In this document: positions 37,966-48,665 of the stretch, in pieces
How positions within the stretch are numbered: the first letter of the stretch is position 1
Layout: every line of letters begins with the position of its first letter
NCBI RefSeq assembly: GCF_001695575.1
Contig: NZ_LUAX01000007.1
Location: forward strand, 62,001 to 126,000
Origin: Vibrio europaeus
GTDB taxonomy: Bacteria; Pseudomonadota; Gammaproteobacteria; Enterobacterales; Vibrionaceae
Direction of reading: 5' to 3'
Length of the DNA stretch: 64,000 nucleotides
The notes under the pieces: generated by a model
Seen by the model: only the letters and a program-made list of their open reading frames with translations
Databases searched by the model: none
Told to the model about the DNA's origin: nothing
Translations under genes and position numbers: made by a program

Positions 37966-38927
37966 ACTCCACAGATATCGGCGACTTACACTGGGTAATG
38001 CAAATCCTTGGCGATTTAGATGCCGGGTTGATCGTCATTGATCGGGAATACAAGGTCTGTGTCTGGAATACCTTTATGCAATCTTATAGTGGAATCAGTG
38101 CAGATAAGATTCTTGGTAAAACTCTATTTGATGCGGTAGATGACTTGCCTGAATTGTGGCTTCGCAGCAAAGTGAGTACGGCGTTCACGTTGAATAGCCG
38201 CGGTTTCTCTTGCTGGGAAGATCGACCGTTTCTTTTTAAATTCAAGAATTTCAGCCCGATATCTAACGGCCTTAAGGAGATGCGCCAGAACATCACCTTC
38301 TCTCCTCTCACCTCTGTTAATGGTGAAGTATCACACGTTAGTATCATCATCAATGATGTCAGTGACATTGCAAAAAACAAAATACATCTTACTGACTCCA
38401 ATCAAAAGCTGTCTAATCTGAGCAGAACCGATGGTCTCACTAAGCTCTTTAACCGAGCGCATTGGGAAAGTTGCTTGCAAAAAGAATTCGAGCATTGCCA
38501 AGTGACAGGAGCAAGCTCATCTCTGGTTATTTTTGATATCGACCACTTCAAACGAGTGAATGATACCTATGGGCATACAGTAGGTGATGAAGTCATTCGC
38601 CACACTGCAAGCGAACTGCGAAAAGCCTCTCGCGGGTCTGATGTCTGTGGTAGATACGGCGGTGAAGAGTTTACTGTACTTCTTCCAGGCACTTGCGCCA
38701 CACAAGCTCTCTATTTTACAGAAAGATTACGCAAACGTATTGAGCAAGCGAACGTCAATTATGAGCATCATTCGGTGAAATACACAATCAGCCTTGGTAT
38801 ATGCGAATTATCGCCTTACCAAACTAGCCATTTGACTTGGTTAGAGCATGCAGATAAATCACTCTATTTCTCGAAACAATCGGGAAGAAACCGATCAACA
38901 GTGTTTGATCCGGCTTTGATAAGGTAA
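37962..38927 (+). CDS. PAS-GGDEF diguanylate cyclase
   Basis: 321 residues, no membrane helix. N-terminal PAS (about 15-125; GLIVIDREYKVCVWNTFMQSYSGISADKILGKTLFD) and C-terminal GGDEF (about 155-320; DGLTKLFNRAHWE, VIFDIDHFKRVNDTYGHTVGDEV, CGRYGGEEFTVLLPG). The GGEEF form is active in the family. The start codon overlaps the stop of the receiver-CheC gene (ATGA), so the two are translationally coupled, linking chemotaxis-type signalling to cyclic di-GMP. Confidence 0.93.
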   Translation: MNSTDIGDLHWVMQILGDLDAGLIVIDREYKVCVWNTFMQSYSGISADKILGKTLFDAVDDLPELWLRSKVSTAFTLNSRGFSCWEDRPFLFKFKNFSPISNGLKEMRQNITFSPLTSVNGEVSHVSIIINDVSDIAKNKIHLTDSNQKLSNLSRTDGLTKLFNRAHWESCLQKEFEHCQVTGASSSLVIFDIDHFKRVNDTYGHTVGDEVIRHTASELRKASRGSDVCGRYGGEEFTVLLPGTCATQALYFTERLRKRIEQANVNYEHHSVKYTISLGICELSPYQTSHLTWLEHADKSLYFSKQSGRNRSTVFDPALIR

Positions 38928-38940
38928 GTGTAAGGGAGTT

Positions 38941-39015
<75 letters not shown>

Positions 39016-39042
39016 ATTGAGATGAGTTGGCCAAAAGAGGCT

Positions 39043-39117
<75 letters not shown>

Positions 39118-39241
39118 ATCATCGTGAAGACAGATTCAATATGCCACAGATAACTGAAAAGAAAAGCGTTTTCTTTCAATAATCAGGTTAAGTGGTGAAG
39201 TTAGCACCACTTTGGTGTTTGGTTGATGTTTTTACACTCAC

Positions 39242-40630
39242 TCATGCCTGAACAAAAGCTTTACTGGTCACTCGGTCTTTACCATTTAATTTAGACTGGT
39301 ACATCAGGTGGTCAGCATCTGATAGGGATGGATTTAAGTCTGTGCTCGGGTAGTAAGCACAGCCTAAGCTGACCGTGACTTTGCGTTCGCTATCTTCCAG
39401 CAGTTTCACTTTACGCACAGCGGCACATACTTGTTCGGCAACGACAACGGACGCCTCATACGTTTCACCACTAAGTAAAATGGCGAACTCCTCTCCTCCG
39501 ATCCGGCCAATCAAATGGTGCTCAGACAAGGTGTCATTCGCCGCATGTGCGACACTTTTGATTATGATGTCTCCGCTTTGATGACCATAGTTATCGTTAA
39601 TCTGTTTAAAATCGTCGATATCAAAAATCATCACGCTCATCGAGCCCCCTTCCCTCAGCCTTTGTTGAAACTCATTAACAAAATGACGCCGATTACTGAG
39701 CTCTGTGAGTTGGTCCGTTTCTGAGAGCGTCTTAAGCTCTAAGTTAGCCTGCTCTAGCGCGTTGGTTCTGACCTTAACCGTGAGTTTGAGAGCGATAATA
39801 TAGCTCAAGGTAACAATGCCAATTACCAACGCCGCGACTGGGATAAGGTAGTCGGGGTAGACGGTACTGACATACATCCAGCGGTTAAAGATCTGCTGCT
39901 TCTCATCATTGCCGAATTCATTGATGCCACGTGTTATCTGCTGTTGTAGCGCAGTGTTCCCTTCACTCACCGCTGCGCGTAAGTTACCGGAGTAAAGGTG
40001 TCTTACACCAACAAATCGCTGGGGTTCATCACTGCTAAACAGATAAAAATTAGCCACTTGCAGATCGGCGACAAAAGCATCGAGCTCTCCACTAAAGGCC
40101 GCATCTATCATCAACTGGTTATTAGAATAGCTAATCAGATTCAAATTGGGGAAATGGCGTCTTGTAAATTCCTCTTCATAACCACCAGCCACAACGCCAA
40201 CCAAATGTTGATGTTCACCGAGCATAAAGGCATCAAGGTTAGTTCCTATCAACGCCTGACCAATGTACATCTGGGTGTCAATCGAGAGAATCTCAGGTGC
40301 ATAATCCAAATAACTGTCACGTTGCTCAGACCATAATAGACCGGCATGAATATCCGCTTGCCCATCTCGAACCGCATCGAGAGATGCTTGCCAATCCAGT
40401 AAAAGAAATTCTATTTCGACGTCATTTTTGCGTCCGTACTCTCGCCAGTAATCAACGAGAATACCGTCGGGATTGCCCTTATGGTTGATAAATGAGAAAG
40501 GTTTCCACGCCTTAGAATTGGCAATAACGAGCTTGTCGAGTGGCTCAGCATTTGCCGAAATACAAGCTAGCATAGCCAATAGGCTAAGTAAGATTCGAAG
40601 CACTGTTGTCCCTAAAAAAAGTAAGCTCAA
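39242..40630 (-). CDS. Diguanylate cyclase with periplasmic SBP_bac_3 sensor domain
   Basis: 462 residues. Signal peptide or first helix (LRILLSLLAMLACISANAEP, residues 10-29), a periplasmic amino-acid-binding-protein-like domain (about 30-260; FINHKGNPDGILVDYWREYGRKN, WQASLDAVRDGQADIHAG), one membrane helix (about 262-284) and a GGDEF domain (300-460; DQLTELSNRRHFVNEF, RIGGEEFAILLSG). It probably senses a small ligand such as an amino acid in the periplasm and makes cyclic di-GMP. Monocistronic, downstream of two tRNA-Gly genes on the same strand. Confidence 0.93.
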   Translation of the reverse strand: MSLLFLGTTVLRILLSLLAMLACISANAEPLDKLVIANSKAWKPFSFINHKGNPDGILVDYWREYGRKNDVEIEFLLLDWQASLDAVRDGQADIHAGLLWSEQRDSYLDYAPEILSIDTQMYIGQALIGTNLDAFMLGEHQHLVGVVAGGYEEEFTRRHFPNLNLISYSNNQLMIDAAFSGELDAFVADLQVANFYLFSSDEPQRFVGVRHLYSGNLRAAVSEGNTALQQQITRGINEFGNDEKQQIFNRWMYVSTVYPDYLIPVAALVIGIVTLSYIIALKLTVKVRTNALEQANLELKTLSETDQLTELSNRRHFVNEFQQRLREGGSMSVMIFDIDDFKQINDNYGHQSGDIIIKSVAHAANDTLSEHHLIGRIGGEEFAILLSGETYEASVVVAEQVCAAVRKVKLLEDSERKVTVSLGCAYYPSTDLNPSLSDADHLMYQSKLNGKDRVTSKAFVQA

Positions 40631-40745
40631 TAAACCAATTATTGAGCTTTATATTACTGATATATTAGGTATAGATGATACTTCGATTTGATGATGTCTC
40701 TCTGGTTGAAGAATGAGACATCACTCGATAAGTTATCAACGCGAC

Positions 40746-42746
40746 TTAAGAGATCTGGAAACGGCTCATTTCCCCGTTCAATTCATCAACTTGCCCTCGA
40801 ACTTGATTCGAGATTTCAGATGAGGATTGCGATATATCAGCGACCCCTTCTACGGATTCAATCACCTTATTCATCAGTAATTGAATTTCGTCAGTCGCTT
40901 GGGACTGCTGCTGCGCTGAGCTCAATAAATCTTGCATCTGTTGGTTCAGGTCTTCGATCTGTTGTGTCGTCGAGCTTAACGTGCCATATGCTTGCTCCGT
41001 ATGGTTAGCCCCCTCTTCTGCTAGAGACTTACTCTTATCAATTTCACCAACAACCGCTGCTGTTGAGGATTGGATTGCATTGACGATATTGTTGATTTCA
41101 GTAGTAGATTCGGTTGTTCGAGTAGCAAGTAGACGCACTTCATCTGCCACCACAGCAAAACCTCGTCCGTATTCGCCTGCTCGCGCTGCCTCTATCGCGG
41201 CATTAAGAGCAAGCAAGTTTGTCTGTTCAGCAAGTCCTTCAATCACTTCGGTCACTCTGCCTATAGCTTCGCTCTCTTTGCTTAACGCGTCGACCTGTTC
41301 ACTGGCTTTTTCTATCGTGGCATGCAGTAAGCCCACCGTGGTCTTATTGAGGTCGAGTGCTTGAGAACCCAGTTCTATCTGTGCCTGGGACTCAGATAGT
41401 TTGCTCGCTGATTGCTCGGCCTGCGTGGCAGTATCAGTTGCAGAATGGCTGACATCCGTCACTTGATGCCCTACTAGCTCCATCGTAGATTTCTGGCTTT
41501 CGACCTGATGTACCGTTTTCGCGTTAGCATCAAGTAAAGCGTTCATACTGTCGCTTACCGTTGAAGCCTTGTTGCTCACACCTTTAACAATGGCGGCCAG
41601 TTCATCATTCATCTTGTTAATTGAGCGAGTTAAACTTGCCAACTCATCACTACCTTCAATCGGCAAAGCAGATTGTGAAACGTCACCATTGGCAATCGAT
41701 TGTGCGCGTTTAGAAATCGTCTTAACTCGGCGACCAATGCTCTTACCCATAAAGTGCGCAGTTGTTGCAGCGACAATCACCACAATAGCAATTGAAGCCA
41801 CCAGTAGTGAGATCACGCTTGTCACTGAATTAAAGATCCCCTGACCGCTTTGATCTGCAACCGACTGCTGCTGATTAATGATTGAGTCAAGATTAGAATC
41901 TAACGCAGTCACAGCTGGCACTAATTCATTGGCCATTTTTTGGTTGGCGATATTCCAATCACTTGAGCGGCGTAATTCAACTACCTGGTCAGCTAAAGGG
42001 AAATAGAGTTGTTGCATCTCTTTGAACAGATCCCATAACCCTTGGTCACTACTCGATAACAAAGCAACTTTAGAATCAATCTCTTTGACTGATTTGTCAT
42101 GCGCCTTGAGAAAATCTTGGTATTTATCTAAATGTTCCTGCTTTCCATAAAGAAGGAAATCACGCATAGAAGATAATGCATTGGCTAAAGAGGTATAGCT
42201 GTCAGCGTAGAGCCTAAACAATCGCTTACGCTCCCCCCCTTCTTTGTTACCCGCTTCATCATTAATTAACCCCTGAAGCTGATCGAGTGCAACTTCAGCA
42301 ATCGGTGCGGCTTCGTTAATAAACAGCGAGTGAGCTGGAAGGTTTTCATCGGTATGGCTAAGTTCAGCAATATCATTGAGTGACTGAGCCACCAGCGTCC
42401 ACTGGGAAAGGATTTGTTGATAATTTTCTTCAGTGAGCAGAGGCTCTAACTTAGGCAATGATTCATCCACTTTCAGAAGCGACTGATCGAGTCTCGCTTT
42501 TTCAGTTTCGCCTGTTGCTTCATCACCTCCTAACAACATGTAGGCTCTCAGTGACGAGACGGTAGCGTGGATGGATTGTTGAATAGAACGTCCTGCATCA
42601 ACAGTTGGCAGATCTCGGTTTAATAGCGATGCGGTATGGGTTTCAACGGTGATTAAGCTGCGATAAATAAAGAACGCGGAAACGATAAAAAGTACTGCAA
42701 GCGACAGAAAACTCAGCTGTAACTTCCCTGATATCGTGAGTTTCAT
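40746..42746 (-). CDS. Methyl-accepting chemotaxis protein with helical periplasmic sensor
   Basis: 666 residues. Membrane helices at about 8-28 and 312-334. The periplasmic region between (about 280 residues) is all helical with two similar halves, consistent with a helical bimodular (HBM) domain. HAMP follows, then the signalling tip [35 protein letters not shown] receptors often bind organic acids; the ligand is unknown here. No CheR-binding pentapeptide is seen at the C-terminus. Confidence 0.93.
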   Translation of the reverse strand: MKLTISGKLQLSFLSLAVLFIVSAFFIYRSLITVETHTASLLNRDLPTVDAGRSIQQSIHATVSSLRAYMLLGGDEATGETEKARLDQSLLKVDESLPKLEPLLTEENYQQILSQWTLVAQSLNDIAELSHTDENLPAHSLFINEAAPIAEVALDQLQGLINDEAGNKEGGERKRLFRLYADSYTSLANALSSMRDFLLYGKQEHLDKYQDFLKAHDKSVKEIDSKVALLSSSDQGLWDLFKEMQQLYFPLADQVVELRRSSDWNIANQKMANELVPAVTALDSNLDSIINQQQSVADQSGQGIFNSVTSVISLLVASIAIVVIVAATTAHFMGKSIGRRVKTISKRAQSIANGDVSQSALPIEGSDELASLTRSINKMNDELAAIVKGVSNKASTVSDSMNALLDANAKTVHQVESQKSTMELVGHQVTDVSHSATDTATQAEQSASKLSESQAQIELGSQALDLNKTTVGLLHATIEKASEQVDALSKESEAIGRVTEVIEGLAEQTNLLALNAAIEAARAGEYGRGFAVVADEVRLLATRTTESTTEINNIVNAIQSSTAAVVGEIDKSKSLAEEGANHTEQAYGTLSSTTQQIEDLNQQMQDLLSSAQQQSQATDEIQLLMNKVIESVEGVADISQSSSEISNQVRGQVDELNGEMSRFQIS

Positions 42747-42861
42747 CCTTTAACTCCTATAGTTTGTTCAATCCTTACTATAGCGTTTTGGACATTATTG
42801 TTAAATATATGTATCAGTAAAATTATAAACTTTCGCATTAGTCCCCTGATGAAAAATGTAA

Positions 42862-42884
42862 AAATCCCCGACTGGCGGGGATTT
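42862..42884 (-). terminator. Terminator after the DUF3332 gene
   Basis: AAATCCCCG-ACTGG-CGGGGATTT (plus strand); on the minus strand the stem runs into TTTTTACATTTTTC. It is 34 bases after the stop codon at 42919. Confidence 0.88.
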
Positions 42885-42918
42885 AGTCTGTTGTCACTAC
42901 GAAGTTAATAGCAACGTT

Positions 42919-43458
42919 TTAGATATTCGCAGAAGCAACGTAGTCTGTTAGCTCAATGTTTGAAACCGTTGTGACATACTGATCATCTAAATAGAACGCG
43001 ACACCTTCAGCTAATCTTTCACCACGAAGCGTTTTTTTCGAGCCATTAGCGTACGTGACATCCATTTGCAGAGTGTAGGCGTCGATCTGGTTCATTGTCG
43101 CATGATCAATTTCTGAGTTGCTCGCTAGAGGCACTTCTTTTAGAGAGTTGTCCAACTTGTCGTTTACTTTGATGTAGTTCTTGGTTGGAGTGTCAACAAC
43201 TGCCGGTGATTTACCCGATACTGGGTTTTTCCCTGTCCAGAATTCAATCGAGTTGATAACAAATAAGTCAGCCGCACCCGCAATACCATAAACAGGGGAC
43301 AGTAGGATGAACATCCCAGCACGGCCGTAGCGATTATCTACCACTTCTAAGTTGAATTTTGAAACGATACCGGTTGTCGCCATTTGGCCCATACAACCTG
43401 TTAAAGAAGAAAGACCAAGAGCCGTTACGATTGCAATTTTTAATGCGTTAGATTTCAT
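42919..43458 (-). CDS. DUF3332-family lipoprotein
   Basis: 179 residues from MKSNALKIAIVTALGLSSLTGC at 43458; an ATG four codons upstream is also possible. The N-terminus is a lipoprotein signal peptide with lipobox SLTGC, lipidated cysteine near residue 22. The following region (GRAGMFILLSPVYGIAGAADLFVINSIEFWTGKNPV) is the DUF3332 core and has one further hydrophobic stretch. Found widely in Vibrio, function unknown. Monocistronic with a strong terminator. Confidence 0.88.
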   Translation of the reverse strand: MKSNALKIAIVTALGLSSLTGCMGQMATTGIVSKFNLEVVDNRYGRAGMFILLSPVYGIAGAADLFVINSIEFWTGKNPVSGKSPAVVDTPTKNYIKVNDKLDNSLKEVPLASNSEIDHATMNQIDAYTLQMDVTYANGSKKTLRGERLAEGVAFYLDDQYVTTVSNIELTDYVASANI

Positions 43459-43742
43459 GATTACCACCACTTATATTTGGATGGCGCGCATCGTACTCCT
43501 GATTTCGTTAAATGCAATCTAGATAGGTGGAGATTTTACACAAAGCTAACTGTGTTAAGATTATGTTTTATATAGGGTATTGCCTACACCCCTACTATTT
43601 GTTGTGGCTTCAATTTATTACAACACTAAAGGTTGTTTGCCTTATAAGATTTGTCCTACTTGCATAACAACCTTCAGTTGCAAGTTTCAGTGAGTTTACC
43701 TTTCAATCGCGCGCAAACCAAAAGACAATGTTTTTAAACACA

Positions 43743-43994
43743 TTACACACAAGAGGCCTGTTCAGTAAGTTTTAGCAAGATACTTTCTCGACGCAGTTCG
43801 AGTATGTCTTCAATCAGCCTTTCTTTCGCGCTCAATCCAAAGTGTTCTGCGTAATTTTTGATGGTAGCCACTTCACTTTTATTTAAGTTGTAAACATTTC
43901 GCTTTAAGTAGGCTTCCGCTTCACTTTTTATATAGCCATGACTTTGTAGCTCACTGATGATCACTTCATCTAATTCGTGCGTTCTCTTTGCCAT
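43743..43994 (-). CDS. Small hypothetical protein, 83 residues
   Basis: Starts MAKRTHELDEVIISELQSHGY and is predicted helical and charged throughout, with no signal peptide or membrane segment. The central KSEAEAYLKRNVYNLNKSEVATIKNYAEHFGLSAKERL could form a helix-turn-helix-like bundle. I do not recognise the family. It lies alone between the DUF3332 gene and a 557-base AT-rich gap. Codon use looks native. A RBS is not strong (AAGAAA near the start), so confidence is moderate. Confidence 0.6.
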   Translation of the reverse strand: MAKRTHELDEVIISELQSHGYIKSEAEAYLKRNVYNLNKSEVATIKNYAEHFGLSAKERLIEDILELRRESILLKLTEQASCV

Positions 43995-44551
43995 TTTCTT
44001 CTGAGTTCTTTTACTTATCTAACCCATCTAATCGTCTGAATATCATCGATTAGAATTTCTGCTGGCGTAAGTTACCTCTCTAATATGACAGCTAAGTGAC
44101 GGAATACGCGCGACGTCTTTGCCTCTACCAACTGGAATTAACCTTACTTATTTATTAAATGACACCAAACCATTCCCTCTGTGAATTTTAATGCACCAAC
44201 CACGCATATTCACCATTTTCATCTAGAATCACCATATAATCCGTCATGTTTTACTGGTCAATTAGTAATCATACAGTTTTATATATTTATAGATAACGCC
44301 AAATATCCGACTAATTCACTAGGATATCAATTACCAATTACTCCGCACACCATTCAAAAACCAGTGAATAAGTTCAAATTATCTGCATAAAGTTAGTAAA
44401 AATCAGAATTGTTTGCTGGATCATATTTTCCGACAAAGATGTTGCTTAGGTATTTATAAAATGAATAATAGCAAACGTTACACAAATGTAACAAAACACA
44501 ACATCATATAAATATTATTCATATAAACACCTATTTACAGGCAGGAAAAGC
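43995..44551. other. AT-rich intergenic region upstream of the alanine/glycine symporter
   Basis: No convincing gene. A 69-codon frame at 44181-44390 has no RBS and low-complexity codon use, and I do not call it. The last 150 bases are very AT-rich (TAGTAAAAATCAGAAT, ATCATATAAATATTATTCATATAAAC) and should hold the promoter of the symporter gene; RBS CAGGAAAA precedes its ATG. Confidence 0.5.
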
Positions 44552-46099
44552 ATGACAAAGCGTATTTCGCTAGCCGTATTGGCGAGTCTATTTGCAGGTA
44601 GCGCTGCAGCATCCAGTTTGGATGACAAAATCAACGAAGTCGTTGCACCTATCGTTAACCCTTTTGTAGGAATGATCTTTTCGACTATTCCGTTCCCTTT
44701 TACTGACGTACAGGTGCCGTGGATTGTTCTTTGGTTAGTTGTTGCAGCTAGCTTTTTTACTTTCTACTTAGGCTTCATTAACGTTCGCGGCTTTAAGCAC
44801 GCGATTCAACTTGTATCAGGGAAGTTTTCTGATCCTAAAGCAAAAGAAGAGGGTGAGGTTTCTCACTTCCAAGCTCTAACCACTGCACTTTCAGGTACGG
44901 TTGGTTTAGGTAACATCGCTGGTGTGGCCGTCGCGGTTTCGATCGGTGGTGCTGGTGCGACATTCTGGATGATTCTTGCTGGCCTACTTGGTATGTCGAG
45001 TAAGTTTGTAGAGTGTGCACTGGGTGTAAAATACCGTAACACCAACCCAGACGGCTCTGTTTCTGGTGGTCCTATGTACTACCTAAGCAAAGGTCTAGCG
45101 AAGCGCGGTAACGCTGCGTTTGGCCGTACCCTAGCGGTTCTGTTCTCTGTATTTGCGATCGGTGGTTCTCTTGGTGGCGGTAACATGTTCCAAGCTAACC
45201 AAGCGTTCAAGCAGGTTGTCGGCGTAACAGGTGGCGATGCGTCATTCTTCGCAGACAAAGGCTGGCTATTCGGTCTTATCCTAGCGGTGATCGTGGGCAT
45301 CGTTATCATTGGCGGCATTAAATCTATCGCGAAGGTAACGGAGAAAGTAGTTCCATTCATGGCAACGATTTATGTTGGTGCCGCTCTTATCATTATCCTA
45401 ATGAACTTCGACCGCATTGATGATGCATTCAGCGCTATCTTTAACGGTGCGTTCACAGGTGAAGGTATTGCTGGTGGTGTGATTGGTGTGCTAATTCAAG
45501 GCTTCAAACGTGCAGCGTTCTCGAACGAAGCGGGTGTTGGTTCAGCAGCGATTGCTCACTCAGCAGTAAAAACCAAAGAACCAATGTCTGAAGGTTTCGT
45601 ATCTCTACTAGAACCGTTCATTGATACTGTGGTTATCTGTACGATGACTGCCCTAGTTATCATCATTACTGGTTACCTAGACACTGATACTGGCCTTGCT
45701 GGCGTAGAGCTAACGTCTGCTGCATTTGGTAGCGCAATTAGCTGGTTCCCTTACATCCTTGCAATTGCTGTAGTACTGTTCGCTTTCTCTACCATGATCT
45801 CTTGGTCATACTACGGCCTGAAAGCTTGGACTTACCTATTCGGTGAGAGCAAAACAGCCGAGCTTATCTTCAAAGTGAAATTCTGTATCTTCGTTGTGAT
45901 TGGTGCAGCAATGAACTTAGGCCCAGTTATCGACTTCTCTGACGCGATGATCTTTGCAATGGCATTGGTGAACATTATTGGTCTATACATCCTAGTTCCA
46001 GAAGTGAAGCGCGACCTAGCAGACTACCTAGAACGCTTTAACGCAGGCAAGGTCTACAAAGTACAGCAAAAACAAAACTTGGCTGAACAAACAGACTAG
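44552..46099 (+). CDS. Alanine/glycine:cation symporter (AGCS family)
   Basis: 515 residues, about ten membrane segments. AGCS signatures: [51 protein letters not shown] near the second helix, and [22 protein letters not shown] in the middle. It takes up alanine or glycine with sodium. The reading frame uses a narrow set of preferred codons (GGT, CTA, GCG), suggesting high expression. Monocistronic, followed by a strong terminator. Confidence 0.95.
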   Translation: MTKRISLAVLASLFAGSAAASSLDDKINEVVAPIVNPFVGMIFSTIPFPFTDVQVPWIVLWLVVAASFFTFYLGFINVRGFKHAIQLVSGKFSDPKAKEEGEVSHFQALTTALSGTVGLGNIAGVAVAVSIGGAGATFWMILAGLLGMSSKFVECALGVKYRNTNPDGSVSGGPMYYLSKGLAKRGNAAFGRTLAVLFSVFAIGGSLGGGNMFQANQAFKQVVGVTGGDASFFADKGWLFGLILAVIVGIVIIGGIKSIAKVTEKVVPFMATIYVGAALIIILMNFDRIDDAFSAIFNGAFTGEGIAGGVIGVLIQGFKRAAFSNEAGVGSAAIAHSAVKTKEPMSEGFVSLLEPFIDTVVICTMTALVIIITGYLDTDTGLAGVELTSAAFGSAISWFPYILAIAVVLFAFSTMISWSYYGLKAWTYLFGESKTAELIFKVKFCIFVVIGAAMNLGPVIDFSDAMIFAMALVNIIGLYILVPEVKRDLADYLERFNAGKVYKVQQKQNLAEQTD

Positions 46100-46119
46100 T
46101 CATACAAATAACGATGAAT

Positions 46120-46144
46120 AACAGCAGGCTTCGGTCTGCTGTTT
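46120..46144 (+). terminator. Terminator after the symporter gene
   Basis: AACAGCAGGC-TTCG-GTCTGCTGTT followed by TTTTTC. Confidence 0.92.
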
Positions 46145-46582
46145 TTTCATTTTTAATACACTTATTTACACATTTTCTCTTTCTGAACTTGCAAACCAAT
46201 ATTCCACCAAGTATTTCAACCTAAGTATAATTGTCTAGTTTTTCATCACGGCGCTGTTTAAAACTGGTATTTTTCTCCACCTAGCTCCCGACTGTAAGCT
46301 CAGCTTTACTCTTCAAACAAACACCCAACAGGCAAATTTTAACATTTTGGTTACACTTATCTTTAAGTGCAATTCTCGAAATTGATCTCTGGTTTAACTC
46401 AAGTTTGCAGCTTAATAAAGTGCAACGAATCGAAAACTCAGCAGGTTGTTTTAGTTGTTGCCAACAAGTTGTATGAAATTTAAGTATCTATCTTGGCTCT
46501 TCATGACCGAAACATGGTCGCTGAGTCATACATCGTTTCTCTTAGGTGCGATCCATCTCTGCGAAACAAAGAGGAGATAGTA
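46145..46582. other. Intergenic region upstream of the 2-oxo acid dehydrogenase operon
   Basis: No gene seen. At 46354-46369 a dyad CACTTA-TCTT-TAAGTG could be an operator. No LiuR-like 7-2-7 site is present here, unlike at the liu and etf promoters. The RBS GAGGAG lies six bases before the E1alpha ATG at 46583. Confidence 0.45.
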
Positions 46583-47689
46583 ATGAATGTTCAGACACTA
46601 CCCATGCTACGCTTTATTGACCACGAAGGTGTGTCAGTAAACCAGTTGCCAGCTTGGGCAGACTTAAAGACGTTAACCGCCTTTTATAAGGATATGGTTC
46701 TCACCCGTACGTATGACAACAAAGCGGTTGCTCTACAACGAACGGGCAAACTCGGCACCTACCCTTCTCATTTAGGTTCTGAAGCGTACGGCGTTGCCAT
46801 TGGCCATGCCATGCATCCCCGCGATGTGTTTATTCCTTATTACCGTGATATGCCCGCAATGTGGGTTCGTGGTATCCCAATGGAGAAAAACCTCCAGTAT
46901 TGGGGTGGTGATGAACGAGGCAGCGATTTTCACGTAACACCCGCCAATGGTGAGGCTCCAGAACCTTGTCGTGACTTACCCTTCTGTGTACCTATCGCTA
47001 CTCAGTGTACACATGCGGTCGGTGTCGCTGCTGCACTAAAAATCGAGAACCAACACCACGCCGCTATAGTCACTTGCGGTGATGGCGCAACATCTAAAGG
47101 GGATTTCCTAGAAAGTATCAACTGTGCAGGGGCTTGGAATTTGCCTCTGGTGTTTGTGCTGAATAACAACCAGTGGGCAATTTCTGTCCCGAGAACCCTT
47201 CAATCCGCTGCGGAATTTTTATCTGACAAAGCGAAAGGCGCTGGCATTCATGGTGTAACCGTCGATGGCAACGATGTGGTAGCGGTCTATGACACCGTAC
47301 TCGCCGCATTAGATAGAGCAAGAAAAGGTAAAGGGCCCACCCTAATTGAGGCGGTGAGCTATCGACTCAGTGACCATACAACCGCTGACGATGCGAGTCG
47401 CTATCGTAGTGATGATGAGCTTAATCAAGCTTGGAAGTTCGAACCTATCAAACGGTTAAAAGCCTTCTTAATCAATCAAGGTGCTTGGAGTGACGCCCAA
47501 GAAGAGACCTGGTTGTTAACGTGTAAAGAGCAAGTAGAGATTGCCGTTGACCACTACATGAATCTTCCTCCTCAGGCACCAGAAAGTGCATTTGATTATC
47601 TATATGAACACGCGCCTGCTGAGTTAAATCAGCAACGAGATTTATTGATCAACAAAGCAATGCGCATGCAAGGAGGCAAACATGGCTGA
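46583..47689 (+). CDS. 2-oxo acid dehydrogenase E1 component, alpha subunit
   Basis: 368 residues from MNVQTLPML at 46583. Thiamine-diphosphate motif VTCGDGATSKGDFLESINCAGAWNLPLVFVLNNNQWAIS (GDG...NN), and YPSHLGSEAYGVAIGHAM and YRLSDHTTADDASRYR. It forms the E1 heterotetramer with the next gene and decarboxylates a 2-oxo acid. The sequence type is shared by PdhA and BkdA1; branched-chain specificity is suggested by the nearby liu/mms genes but not proved. There is no E3 gene in the cluster, so the shared lipoamide dehydrogenase must be used. Confidence 0.92.
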   Translation: MNVQTLPMLRFIDHEGVSVNQLPAWADLKTLTAFYKDMVLTRTYDNKAVALQRTGKLGTYPSHLGSEAYGVAIGHAMHPRDVFIPYYRDMPAMWVRGIPMEKNLQYWGGDERGSDFHVTPANGEAPEPCRDLPFCVPIATQCTHAVGVAAALKIENQHHAAIVTCGDGATSKGDFLESINCAGAWNLPLVFVLNNNQWAISVPRTLQSAAEFLSDKAKGAGIHGVTVDGNDVVAVYDTVLAALDRARKGKGPTLIEAVSYRLSDHTTADDASRYRSDDELNQAWKFEPIKRLKAFLINQGAWSDAQEETWLLTCKEQVEIAVDHYMNLPPQAPESAFDYLYEHAPAELNQQRDLLINKAMRMQGGKHG

Positions 47690-48665
47690 GTTGACGTTAG
47701 TAGAAGCAGTCAACCTTGCACTGCATCATGAAATGAACAAAGACCAAAGCGTGATTGTTCTTGGTGAGGATGTTGGCGATAACGGTGGAGTATTCCGCGC
47801 TACCGTTGGGCTAAAAGAGAAGTTTGGCTTAAGACGAGTTATCGACTCTCCGCTCGCAGAAGCGCTCATTGGCGGTGTCGCTGTGGGAATGGCGAGCCAA
47901 GGTTTACGACCCGTCGCTGAGTTTCAGTTTCAAGGATTCGTATTCCCTGCCTTGGAGCACTTAATGTGTCATGCCGCGAGAATGCGCAACCGCACACGCG
48001 GGCGATTAACTTGCCCTGCGGTTTTCAGAGCTCCTTTCGGTGGGGGCATTCACGCACCAGAGCATCACTCTGAAAGCGTTGAAGCTTTATTTGCCCATAC
48101 TGCTGGCTTTAAAGTGGTGATCCCATCTTCGCCGCAAAGAGCTTATGGGTTGCTTCTCGCCTCCATTCGTAGCAACGATCCTGTCATGTTCTTTGAGCCT
48201 AAACGTATTTACCGCACCGTTAAGTCTAAAGTCGTCGATAGCGGAGAAGCTCTTCCACTCGATACTTGCTTTACTTTACGCAAAGGGCGAGACATTACCT
48301 TAGTGACTTGGGGTGCATGCGTCGTTGAATCATTGCAAGCTGCGCAAACGCTCTCGACTCAAGGAATTGAAGCCGAGGTCATTGATCTAGCGTCAATAAA
48401 ACCCATCGACATGGACACCATCCTAAGATCATTAGAGAAAACGGGCAGATTGTTGGTCGTTCACGAAGCCAGTCGCACGTGTGGTGTAGGTGCTGAAATT
48501 CTCGCTCGAACTGCCGAACACGCCATGTGTTTACTTAAAGCGCCACCACGGAGAGTCACAGGAATGGATACCATCATGCCTTATTACCGCAATGAAGATT
48601 ACTTCATGATTCAAGAGCAAGATATCGTGCTAGCTGCGCGAGAATTGGTGGAGGGTTGGAAATGA
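47682..48665 (+). CDS. 2-oxo acid dehydrogenase E1 component, beta subunit
   Basis: 327 residues. Transketolase-type motifs: VIVLGEDVGDNGGVFRATVGL, RVIDSPLAEALIGGVAVGMASQGLRPVAEFQFQGF, HAPEHHSESVEALFAHTAGFKVVIPSSPQRAYGLL, and FFEPKRIYR. It overlaps the alpha gene by eight bases and the E2 gene by four (ATGA), so translation is coupled. Confidence 0.94.
   Translation: MAELTLVEAVNLALHHEMNKDQSVIVLGEDVGDNGGVFRATVGLKEKFGLRRVIDSPLAEALIGGVAVGMASQGLRPVAEFQFQGFVFPALEHLMCHAARMRNRTRGRLTCPAVFRAPFGGGIHAPEHHSESVEALFAHTAGFKVVIPSSPQRAYGLLLASIRSNDPVMFFEPKRIYRTVKSKVVDSGEALPLDTCFTLRKGRDITLVTWGACVVESLQAAQTLSTQGIEAEVIDLASIKPIDMDTILRSLEKTGRLLVVHEASRTCGVGAEILARTAEHAMCLLKAPPRRVTGMDTIMPYYRNEDYFMIQEQDIVLAARELVEGWK

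Noticed and set aside
44181..44390. 69-codon open frame in the gap before the symporter
   Set aside because: No RBS, AT-driven composition, no recognisable motif.
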